Shown here: positions 1 to 10,900 of the stretch, piece after piece
Layout: each line of letters opens with the position of its first letter
How positions within the stretch are numbered: position 1 is the first letter of the stretch
Assembly (NCBI GenBank): GCA_039545355.1
Contig: BCJJ01000013.1
Span: 1,393,439-1,457,438 of the forward strand
Source of the DNA: Trichosporon coremiiforme
Lineage: Eukaryota; Basidiomycota; Tremellomycetes; Trichosporonales; Trichosporonaceae
Length of the DNA: 64,000 bases
Direction: 5' to 3'
The notes under the pieces: model-generated
The model's input: the letters and a program-made list of their open reading frames with translations, nothing else
Database searches by the model: none
What the model was told of the DNA's origin: nothing
Translations under genes and position numbers: made by a program

Positions 1-865
1 CTGGACAGTTCAAGGTCCGGTTCGCAAATATCGCGATGTCGCTATGGAGATCAACACTCGTCATAAGCCCATCTCACCTCTGGTATGCGCCACGAAGGCG
101 GCGGGCACGAGGGTACATTCAGTTGTTGTCGATTCAGTTGTACTGCGCACCCACTCCGGGTTCGCCGCCCGCTACGCCCGGCATGGAGACCGGTCCGCCG
201 ATCGCGTCAGGCTCTTTGCCCCCATTCAGCTGACTCGCCGGAGACGTACGTACGACAACTCTCTGGCTCCTGACTCGGGCACCGCACCGAGCATACGCGT
301 TTTGGCCACTCACCCCGCGCTCAGTGGCGAGAGACGAGTACCACCGTGGAAATGCGTGGGCTGCGCAAAGAAAGTTGAGACCCTTGTCGTGAACACTGGC
401 CAGACGTGGCGCGCAGCACAAGCATTGCACGGGGTCAGCTGACTGTTGCGCGAGCGCAGCGCAGCAGTGCAGTGCGCTGCACTGACCCCAGCGTCCGTGG
501 CAGCCCTATCGACTCGACTCGCGGCTTGGTTCGTTTGACTTCTTTCATACTTCTTCTACAGTCTGTCGCAGGGATGGCTGGTCAGACGTTGCGTTGTGCG
601 TGTGACTACTATATGAAAATGGATTCGAGCGATGCAGGCAGGTGTCCCGTGGGTCTTTGCCTCGCCAGTACAGGGCTTGTGGTTACAACTTGAACTCTTT
701 GTCACGATCTTCGTTTCCTCGTTTCCTCGTTCTTGGCTGGATTCGAGTCGGCATGCGTTCCGATGTGTGTTTGAAGAGAAAAAATGTGACCCAGAGACAC
801 TAAACTATAAGAGAGAGCTGGAGGACGGAAGAGAAGGAGATGCCAGAAAGCGGAAGAGAAGTCTC
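1..865. other. 3' flank of the C2H2 gene, no gene seen
   Basis: Open frames here are short, overlap on both strands and resemble no family I know. The stretch lies downstream of the zinc-finger gene on the minus strand and probably holds its 3' untranslated region. A short inverted repeat (CAGTGCA, then TGCACTG) lies near 466-486. I see no tRNA, snRNA or transposon signature. Confidence 0.5.
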
Positions 866-3165
866 TCAGAGATCCATGTTGTCGATCCCGAAGGCAGGCT
901 CCTCGTTGTCTCGCCTTCGCTCGTCGGCCTCCTCGGAGCTCGACTTGCCACGGTTGTTGAAGCGCAGCTCGTCCTCTTCCTCCTCGGCACCGCCACGGAC
1001 ACTCGAGTCGGGCAGCTTGAAGCTGGCCCCCCGCTGGCCGAACATGCCTCCGCCGATCATCGTTGCACGAGCCGTGAGCGAGAGGGGCAGGCCGCGGTTC
1101 GGGATGGGCGACGTGCCGGTGGGGGTGCCGCTGTGGAAGTGTAATCCGTTCATGTCAGCGCCAAGAGAGCCGAGGGAAGCGGGGGTTGCAGGTCCGCCCG
1201 GACCAGATGAGACGGATGATCGGCGTCCAGTAGCGTTGATACCCATGGGACGCGACAAGCCGTGGCCCTTGAGGCCGAGCGTGTTGGGGTTGGGCGAAGT
1301 GCCGAGCGAGTCCGCACCATCCATCGAGTTAGTCGAGTCCGAGCCCGGGCTGGACTTGCGGTCCTTGAGGACGGAGCTCTCACGGAGCGAGGAGGGCGTG
1401 AGCGGGGGAGGGTTGACGCTGGGAGAGCGGGGCAGTTCCCGGGAGCTCGACTTGGCCGAGCGCAGGAGGGGCGACGGTCCCGAGGAGGGCGACAGGATAG
1501 CCGGCCAGAGCGACTTGTCGTTCGGGAGCGACCTTCCATGCGCGTTCGTGGGGTCCATGTGGGCGAGGATCGCGGCAGCCTCGAGCATCTGCACCTGCTG
1601 GTGCTTCGACATCGAGATCTGGGTAGGCTCGCGCCAGTGGGGCGAGTGCTCCCAGCGGTGCTTGATCAGACACGAAGGATGGCGGTACTCCTTGGCACAG
1701 CTCTCGCACTTGAAGACCATGCCCTTTCTTCGTCCCTTGATACCTCCAGAACCTGTGCCGAGCGCGAGCTTCTCCCACTCGCCCTTGTACTCATTCTCGT
1801 CCTCGATCTCCATATCGAACTCGGCGCTGCCACTGCGGTTGCCGGAACGATCCTCGTCGTCACCGTCAAATTCCATGTCGAGCTCCATGTCATCCTGGGG
1901 AGCCACAGCGGGGGGAGGGTTGACATGGATGGGGGCACCGCCGGCAATGCCCTGGCTGGGGAGCGAGGCGGCGATACCATTGGAGCGAGCACCGCCGGTC
2001 CTTCCTCCAGCGGCAGGGCGACGGTCAGTCTTCGCGAAGTCGAACAGCTGCGGGGACCCCGAGATGGCGGCGTTGGATAACCTGCGACCGGGAATCGCCG
2101 ATCCGCTCTGCGAAGAGGAAAGAGTAGGGCGACTGAAAAAGGGGGTCAACACACATTGCTCGCAGAAGTGCGAGATATCCGACTCACGTGTCCTTCAGAA
2201 GGCCCGAGTCACCGGTGAGACCGAGCTTGCCGCGACCCAGAACGCCCGTCGTGGACGAGCTCATACGGCGCGCCTTGGTCCCAGGGGTCGAGCCAGTCGC
2301 GCCATTGGGAGGCCTGGTCGCGGAGAGGTAGGACGTGGCCGGGACGGAGGAGCCAGGCTCGACCTTCCTGGATTGGCTGGAAGCGGCGGCCTCGGCGGAC
2401 GAGGCTTTCGCAGCAGCGAGGGACAGGAGGTCTGTGACGGTCAGGATATGCGTTGTACAATGCGGGTGTCAGGAAGCATGGCGCTTTTGAGCACGAGCGC
2501 CGGGTGGCGATCGGGGAAGCGCGCTGTGGTGGCGACTTACCAAACGCGTGTGCATGCATTTCTCCGCCATCCTTCGCATGCTCACACGGGGGCAGGAAGC
2601 TCGGGTGCAGTAAATCGGCCTTGGTAGGCGCCGGCGACGATGCCTGAGGAAGGTCGACAGGCTGTCATCGTGCAAGGACCGGATCGGAGTGTTGCACGGC
2701 GGGTACAGTCAAGTGGGTTGGGTTTGAAGTGGGCAGCAAAAGTCAAATGAAATTGGGACAGACGCGTCGGCGGTTGGTTCGTTTGGGTTTTGCGGAGAAC
2801 AGCGGGCGGCAGAAATCGCAACGGAATGAGATTCGTGTATTGCATGTCGGTGCATCGATGCAAGGAGGGAACCATGTCAGCTCACTGGAACGCATCGAGA
2901 AGAGGTGGTCTGGTTGCCAGGGCGACTGATGCAACGGTACAGTGATACAGCCGCCAGACTTTTTTCGGGGAGGGGGTGAGGGAAATAATGGGGAGGGACA
3001 AAGTCGGCGGCGGCAACAATAGGCAATCAGAATACCGGTCCCCCGCCATCACGAATTTCCAAGGCAACGATCACCGAGAAACAGCGAGCAACTCACCTCA
3101 AGTGCCGGCGTCGGGGCGGGGGGCGGCGAGCGCCATTGACTGAATGCAGTGCTCACGGGAGCCAT
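866..3165 (-). CDS. C2H2 zinc-finger protein, probable transcription factor
   Basis: Four predicted exons: 3165-3097, 2643-2586, 2431-2188 and 2132-866, joining in frame to about 545 residues. The last exon carries one clear C2H2 finger of the form FKCESCAKEY-(x)n-HRWEH, followed by a conserved SKHQQVQMLEAAAIL segment. I associate that combination with a conserved fungal family of nuclear C2H2 proteins. The rest is low-complexity and rich in Ser, Pro and Gly, with acidic runs just before the finger (DMELDMEFDGDDED). The start at 3165 was chosen because its 23-codon exon ends on a canonical GTGAGT and continues in phase into Ala/Pro/Ser-rich sequence. It implies a 453-nt first intron, long for this window. 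A shorter model starting at 2559 is possible but needs a 19-nt first exon. Target genes cannot be inferred. The family is well supported; exons 1 and 2 are moderately supported. Confidence 0.75.
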
Positions 3166-6100
3166 GCTACGGGGACGAGTGCTGGACGGAGACGGCTAAG
3201 TCTTCGTGCTGAATAACCAAGTCAGCGCGCGGCGCGGGTGGTAGTGATGAGTGAAAGTCGACGTACAGAGGCGGTCGAGGAGGTAATGTGGTGGGGTCGA
3301 GTCGATGCAGTCGAGGTCGAGGCGGGGGTGTCGTCGAGGAAGAGCGCTGATGCAAAGGTCGGCTGGGGTGAGGTGTGATGAGTGGTGAGTGGTGAGTAGT
3401 GCAGAGGTAACAATTGGCTGCTAAAGAAAGTTGGGCGGACGCCTGGATGTCTGGGGAAATTAGAGCCTAGTGCGGTGTGCGGTGTGCGGTGTGCGGTGGA
3501 CGGGTGTGGGTGGCCAGACGCCAGACGCCAGTGCCCAGGCGGCCTGGCGCGCGCTCAGCCAGCAGCCCAGGTTGGTCAGCCAGTCGTGCATCGTGCTGCC
3601 AGTCGTCCGGCCGGCAGGAGCCCGCCCTGGCAGCCACGAGCCAGGGGGGCAGCAGCCAAGCAGTGCTGATTGTACCGTGCCGTACTTCACCCTGGGCCCA
3701 TCATCATCTGCTGCTCACTCTGCGACGCCATTGCTCGCCTGCATTACTCTCGTGTCACTCTCCTCTCCTCTTCCCGGCATCTGGCCATGGCCACGGCCAG
3801 CCTGCACCTGGGGTACAGGGTCGCTCGTAGCCCGGACGGGGGACCAGGACTGCGCCCAACGCCCAGCGCCCAGCAGGGCGGCAGGGCAGCAAGGGATCGC
3901 AAGGGGATCGAGCCCTTAGACCATGGCCCTAATCGCTGACAACGATGATTACTATTGGCTCAGTTGCCATAACCCTGCGTTGAAAATCCCACACTCCGGA
4001 GTCGACCATTGCAGCACTGCTCGTGACTCGTGACTCGCCGCCGCTCTTTGCTCGGTTCTTGGCCGTCATGCCGTATCAAGCAACAGCTGCAACGTATAGC
4101 ATATGCTGATCTTCTGCGAATCGCCAGAACCCAGAACCGCGAACCAGAACAGAAGCGAAGCGAAGAACGCATCTGTTCTCCTACGCACTACTTTCGCCCC
4201 GCCCCTTCCCCAGCATGTAGAGGAGATCTCTGGAATCCAGCAGAGATTGCGGGCCTGTAATTAACGTCTGGTATATGGTGCACCCGTTGCAACTGGTGCA
4301 GGCGCTTGTTCCTGCCCGCCCTGCCCGCCGAGACGCTAACTCGACGGCGTTCAGGCGCCCTCAACTGAACAGCTGACCGCTTAACCCGGTGACCCACTCG
4401 CGCATTATGCTACGCGAACAAGGCATGACACGGCAAGTTGCCTGATTCATGGATCGACCGACTGCCAGCACACGCAACGTTTGCTCGACCTCGGGCCCTG
4501 TGCCTTCGCTTTGTCCGTGAGTGGCCCCTTCTTCCGGCCTGTCTTGAACCGCCCGCACTAAAATAAGTTTATCTGCCGTCGTTCGAAAAAAAGTTGGGTG
4601 TTACATATCCAGCCGCGTGTCCAATTGCAGACTGTGACCTGTGACACTCTGCGACTAGACACACACGGAAGCGCGATGTGCGGCCGTGGACGGAGCACAC
4701 AATGCCATCCCAGAGATAGTGCCCCCTTTGGACCGTATCGCACTGGCCTATGAACTCGAACAGCACTCGTATCGCGGACAGATAACAAGGTCTATTGTTG
4801 TCGAGCAACGAGCTCCGAGAACCCCTTCGGGCAGGCGCGGATACGTGGCGGCCTGTCAGGTCGCCGGCGGTACGCGGCAGGGGCATTGGGGGACCCCACA
4901 GCCAGCATTCCTCGTCTGCTAGGTTTGGTTCGTCGCCCCCACTCGGTCCAGGACTCGCATTCAAGGTCGATGAATGCCGTCATTCCTGTCCCAATTCCTG
5001 CCCGGCCTGCCCGGCCTGCCCGTCCCTGCCGCCTTTTGCCTCTTGGATTGCAACAGACAAGCCTCGCCGCCCCGCGTGTCCGCCGTGCCGCTGGGAACGC
5101 TTTTAGGCTCTGAAACTGAATGCGACGGAGAGGACAAAGGACGTCAACATCGCACAGGAAGCGCAGGAATGCCAGGCGGAGCCGAAGGGAAGCTGACACG
5201 GAGCGAGCCGCTGTGCTGCGCGCCCGTAGAACCCGTTGATCGAAGAAAGTTAATGCGCGAGCTGGCAATTTCGAACTTTTGGGCTCGCCTTGTTTTGCAA
5301 AGCTCCCACCGGTGACTTGGGCCGGGCGAGCTACCGGCCCGCCTGCCGCCTGCCCGCCTGCAGCTGGAGGTTGGACAAGAGCAGAACCAAAGAGAGTTGA
5401 ACCCAGGTACCGGATACTTTTGCGCGCGTGCGTGGTTTAACAAACTGCACCGGCTGGGACTAATAAGCTGCTTCAGCCTTTAGGCATGCGCAATTTGGAG
5501 AGCGATAGTACGACTCGAGAGCCGTAACATCGGGCCGCGGCAGTGACGGCGCCTAAGCTTGCGTATGTGCATACTGGGGTCAGTCACGGTGCTGCAGTTG
5601 GGCCGTCACTGTCGCTTGGTTGTGCCATGCAGCCCTTGCCTGGCGACACTCCGTGCTCGGTGCCAAACACGCACTCGACTGGATGAGGGGAAGGAGCCCA
5701 GACACTTGGCTTGACCTCGACCGGGCCGCCCCTGGCTCCCCAGGGCTGAGCGAGGGAGCTCCGCGCCGACACTTGCCGCGCCTTTGCGTTGTGCGCCAGT
5801 GCGCCAACAGTCGGTGCCTGCCTCATTGTCAGCGTGTACCTGACCTTCATATTCGAAAAACGATGATGCCGGATAAAGCAATCACTGCAGAGCATGTGAT
5901 GCTCTCGTGGTGGGCTGGCACGGGCCCCGCAACTGGGGTGAACAGAGCCGGCGCTGGCTGGCAGAGCTCAAAGGATCACGGAACTTAGGAACGGACTCGC
6001 CAATCAGATAACGTTTCGACGATCGACCGACCCATCCAACTCGAACCACGCGGACGTAGAGCGCAGCCAGCATCATGGGCAGGTCCCTTGACAACCCCAA

Positions 6101-6458
6101 TCAACGCACATCGCCGCGCCCGCCGCGTGCCTCCGCATTCGACCGTCCCCCACTCGTTACACATGCCCTCCGTGACGAATATGGTCTGACCAACAGCATG
6201 CTGCCTGCTTCGGGTCTCAGTCGCTGCTTCGGTGAGCTTTTGCCTGCGATCCACGAGAAGCACCGGAATTTGCCAATAACAGCGAGTGGATGTATGCTGG
6301 TGTGGCGAAACGAAGGCGATATCCGGTATCGTCGCGAACTTCCACCGTCCGCGGTCCTCAGCGAACCTCGAGGATGGTGCTCAGAGCTCGGCGTGCCGCG
6401 TTGTGGAGCAGGAACCGGGCCACAGGTGAGCGGCATGCATGTACGAATTCAAAAAGAG
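3166..6458. other. Gene-poor intergenic region
   Basis: About 3.3 kb with no open frame that looks coding: frames are short, Arg/Pro/Cys-rich and overlap on opposite strands. The left end should contain the zinc-finger promoter and 5' untranslated region. Several blocks are built of short GC-rich direct repeats, for example CCCGGCCTG units near 5000-5030. I cannot exclude a noncoding RNA. Confidence 0.45.
3470..3497. repeat. Four tandem copies of GTGCGGT
   Basis: A perfect 7-bp unit repeats four times in the gene-poor region upstream of the zinc-finger gene. It is a simple minisatellite with no evident function. Confidence 0.8.
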
Positions 6459-6567
6459 TCTCTCCACTGTGAGTCGAACACAGGACCTGCGGATTTCTCA
6501 CCCATTCGGGTGGGAGGATGGTTTAACCAATTACAGTCCGACGCTCTACCAACTGAGCTATAGAGAG
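6459..6567 (-). tRNA. tRNA-Tyr (anticodon GTA) with intron
   Basis: On the minus strand the acceptor arm CTCTCTA pairs with TGGAGAG through one G-T pair, followed by discriminator A at 6459. A D-arm (GCTC...GAGC) and a T-arm (CTGTG-TTCGACT-CACAG) are present. The anticodon GTA sits at 6534-6532. An intron of about 36 nt (6530-6495) interrupts the anticodon loop one base after the anticodon, the standard position; nuclear tRNA-Tyr genes characteristically carry an intron there. A run of five T on the minus strand just past the 3' end fits a Pol III terminator. The outermost anticodon-stem pair (27-43) appears mismatched. Confidence 0.93.
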
Positions 6568-7965
6568 GTGAAGAAGGATTGCTGGCAGCCTCAGCGGCCG
6601 CTGGAATGTGTAGTCATCGTTGCTCAATGTGGCACAAATCACAGGCGATCGACTGGGATGCCAACCCAACGTGTCGCTCACCACCTTGGCGTGTCGTTGG
6701 CTGTATAAGTGAATCAACGACATCAACGACGCGTGTGGACATGTCTACTCTTCATAAGCGTGGACGCGGGATCGGACAGGGGCAGTTAGGTTGCTGAACT
6801 CGAGATGTGTTGACGAGACCAAGGTGGCGTAATGTGCTCGATAAATGCATTCGAGCGTGTATGCCCCGTCAGCCGAGCCGATGGCCAGTGCATGGTAGTG
6901 CATGCTCACGTGTGGTGTAATGCTTCTGCGTGTAGGCAGCGGAAGAATGTACACTGCCACTAAGAGAGGACGATAGACCTGGACAGGGCCATGGGTGGCT
7001 GTCAGATTCGTTCCTCGTCGTCCGAGCTCGGAAAGTAGAGCTGGCAGCGCCGGCTGTGAAGCATGTACACGGAGAGATTCGTTTGTCGTGGACGCATTGG
7101 ACACATTCTGATACTTGGCGAGGAAGTCGCTCGGTGTCGCACATCGGGCCTCGGTACAGATCTCGTACACCGTCACTCGCTTTGTATAATGACAGCGACG
7201 GCTGCGTCTGTGTGCCCGGTGCTTTGATGGAAAAGATGTGAGCTACATCACATATCAACGTACGGCCAAGCTCATGTCTGGGAAGCAACTCTGGGAGCGT
7301 TGAGGACGAGAAACGTCTCTTCGAGTACAGGTATTGTGGTTCTGAAGTGACTGCCAGCAGGACCGAGTGGAGAGCGAGCCATTTCACCGGATGCATTGCG
7401 TGCCGGAGAAGGACGAATCCACGCCGGAAAGCACACCAGACGTCTCAAGCAAGAAGCGGCCGGCCGTAGCGCGAGAGGGTGGTTAACTGTGCTGTTGGTC
7501 GCGGTGGACATGTGACTGGCGCTGAGACAGTGTCTCGGCTCGGTGTAGCACAGCTCGGCCAGGCGGCCAGCAGTCGGCAGCCTCCTCGGTCGTTCCGACA
7601 CCGCAGCCATGGCGCCACACTCTGCAACGGCGTGACAACTAGCCTGACCTGGACAAGAGACAAGAACATTACACCCAAGCACGGCCCACGGCACACTCGC
7701 TAGCGAGCCCACACGTTGCTTGTCCCTCGGGTAGGCGAGCTTGCTTGTCCCTGGGCTGCTAGTTGCCACAAGCAACCCGCTCTTCGAGTCAGCCTCCGAC
7801 GTTCTGCAGTACCATCGAGGGGTTCTAACATGATACTCAATGCATAATTGTACATTTACACGGGTCATTTAGACCTGAAGTTAATGATGGCGACGAGGGC
7901 CTTTTCCTATGTATTATCGCCAAGCGTTCTCTCCCAACTGCCTCGATACTTTCACTCTAACCTTC
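6568..7965. other. Intergenic region, no gene seen
   Basis: About 1.4 kb between the tRNA and the 3' end of PRP8. Frames on both strands are short and show no family resemblance. The right end probably includes the PRP8 3' untranslated region. Confidence 0.45.
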
Positions 7966-10900
7966 TTACTCCAGGGCGTTCTCGACGTCCGCGGCGTCGT
8001 CGCCACCCTCCAGCGATGCGAAGTTCAGGAACGCCGACGGACGATGGATGGGCGCCCAGAAGGGCTGGGGCTTGTCCAGCGTCATGGTGTAGGCGAGCTT
8101 GTCCGACCACGACTGGGTCAGGCCGACACCGTAGTTCCAGACACCGCCCTCGGGGACGAGGGTGGAGCCGAGGATACGGTCGGACAGCAGGAGCTGGACG
8201 CGGTTGGCCATGCTGGGGTTGAAGCCCGAGTTGGCAACGACGTCCTCATTCTTGCGGCCCCACTCGAAGCCGGAGACAGTGAGCTCCCACGCGTTCAGCG
8301 ACACGGAGCCGGGAGTGAATGCGGCCGTGATACAGATCGAGTTCGGTCCCCAGGACGGGTTCGCGGCCATGATCTTCGCCTGCGTCGTGAGGTCGGCGGG
8401 CGAGAGGTGGTTGAGTTCCTGGCTCTGAGTCTTGATCCAACCAAGGGGCTCCAGGTCCTTGAGCAAGAACTCATGCTTGGGCAAGGCCAGGGGCAGGTCG
8501 ACACCGTTGGCGGTACCGCGCTGGGGAATCCAGGCGATGGCCTTGATCTCCTTGACCTGCTTATTGTCCGGTGGCGAGGAACCAAAGAGGTATCCGACGA
8601 CCTGAGTACGCAGATCGGCGGAGACAACGAACGTGCGGAGGACGTTCTTCGGCAGGATGTATGTGTAGCTGCCGGCCTCGTCCTTGACCTCGTCGTTACC
8701 AACATAAAGATGGTTGCAACGGAGGGGCAGGTTGGTGGCCGAGATGGCACGAACACGCCAGTCGGACTTGGACGCGAATGTCTGCTGCTCGTACTGCGTC
8801 GAGGTGACGGTCTGGATAACGTCACCGTGAATGTTGGTGGTCTGCGTCTGGACGGCAGTGACCTGGGCACTCGCGTCGGCACTCTTGTCAATCTCAGCCA
8901 TCTGTTGGCGCTGGATCGAGGGAGCCTGGATCTCCATACCGAGGATAATGTCACGGATCTCGGAAGCGGTCAGCGAGGCAACGTTGACGCTGTTACGCTT
9001 GCCGAAGTCGGTAAGAATGACGTCCTTGAGGGCAACTTCGACCTTCATCCACTCCTCGTCCGAGAGCGTGGGCCAGATGTGGTACGACTCCGTAACAGTG
9101 TTGCGGTCGGGTCGCAGGATAATCTTGGCCTTCTCGTTGTTCACGTGGAGCGCACGGAGAATAAGGATAAGGCGCGAGAACGCCGTGTAGCTGGAGATGC
9201 TCTTGAGCCAGTCGTCGTACAGGTTGAAGAGGACGAGCTGAGGCTGCGAAGCCTTGAGGATAAGATCTCCAAACTTCTCGAGCTTGAGCGTAGCCTGGAA
9301 GGGCAGCTGCAGCTCGGATCCCTTGATGACGATGTTGGGGAAGTCAAGCAAGTGCACCTCAAGAGGGTCAAGCATACCCTTACGGGTGACAACGATCTGC
9401 TTGGGCTGCTCCTCAACGGGAAGCGAACGGATAAGCGCCGCGACCTCCTCGGCGGTCTTCCACTTGGCGAGCTGTCCGAGACGCTTCTGACCGGCCCATA
9501 CCGAGGTGTGAATGATTTTGAGGAAGAGCTGTCCGGTACGAGGGTTGAAGATGAAGATCGCACCGTTGATCGGCTTGGTCGTAAGGTTACCCTCGAAGGT
9601 CTTGTGGATCGTGACACGGTACACGTTGGTGTCGTCGACGAACCAGATGACCTGGTTGGAGAACAGCTCGGAGTAGTTCGACGAGTTGAGGTACGGCTCG
9701 GTCGGCTCCGAAGAGTAGAGCTGGAGAGCCTTGCGGATACGCTCACGCAGAACGTACAGCGCGGGGTTCGCCTTCATGATCTTGGTCATGGCCTCCTGCA
9801 TGAGAGGCTTCAGACCAGTGAACCAGGTACCGTAACCGGCGTAGATGTTGTACGCCAGGTCAATGGCGATGAGGGTGCCGGTAGGCGACGGGTAGATCGA
9901 CTGAGAGTCGCTCGAGTAGTCGAGGTACTTGGCACGAGCGTAGCGCTCGATGTCATGCGAGTCGAAGTCACCCCAGCGGAGCTGAACGTCGATCCAGAAC
10001 TTGTTGGATGTCGTTCCGTCGTGGGTATCGCGGTTGTCGTTAAGGAGAGACGGGCGCGTGATCATGAACTTGTGCGAGGCGAAGAGCAGGATGTCCGACG
10101 CCGAAGAGTTCATCTTGTAGGATTTACGCGGGTGAATCGTCTCCTTCTGCACGGACTCGATACCCAGCGCCTCCATCTGCTGGTCGAGGACCTGACACAG
10201 GTCCATGACGACGGACTCGTGGATCTTCTGCCACAAGTGCGCGCGGAAGATTTGGATGAGGGAGATCTGGTGTTAGTGGCACCTACTGATCGCTTTTCTT
10301 ACCTTCAAAGTCGGCAGCTTTCCGTGCATGAAGCATCCCGTAAGATCCAACTGAACCTGGAAGCCAATGTAGATGTTGGCACGCTGAGTCCGTTAGCTGT
10401 GTTCTGAAGAGAAGTCGAGTAGAAGAGCACGGGGGGTCAAGAGGAGCGTGGTGGAGAGCAGATATGGTGGTGGGGGTGGGGGTCGGTGGAGGTTGGGTGG
10501 AGGTGGAGGTGAGTGTGGCACATGGCCCTGCTCACCCCACCACCCCTCAACTCTTCGAGATTTCTTCACGAAACCTCTTCTACACCTCAAAGACGTCGAA
10601 AGGAAGCGTTGGATTACGAGGCGCACGTTTATAGTAGGAGACCACTGTTACGTAAGCATCAGAAAACGACTAGAGTATGCTCGGACTTACCCAGAGGGTG
10701 AAGCGACGATTCGGGATTTGCGAGAGACCGGATCTGTGAAAGTCAGCAACTTGCCATCGCCTCAGGCCTACCTCTGAGCGTTCGTCAATTTCTTGAACTT
10801 CATACTTTCCTCGAAACCGGACGACTTTTCCCAAAAGAGGCCCTCCCAACTGGGGAAACCGGTCGCCTTGAAGAGAGAATGCTCCAAAACGCCCTCCACA

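Noticed and set aside
2209..2559. Met at 2559 (MHAHAF) as start of the zinc-finger protein
   Set aside because: It can be spliced in frame, but needs a 19-nt first exon. The upstream exon pair gives a better donor and a more protein-like N terminus. Kept only as an alternative.
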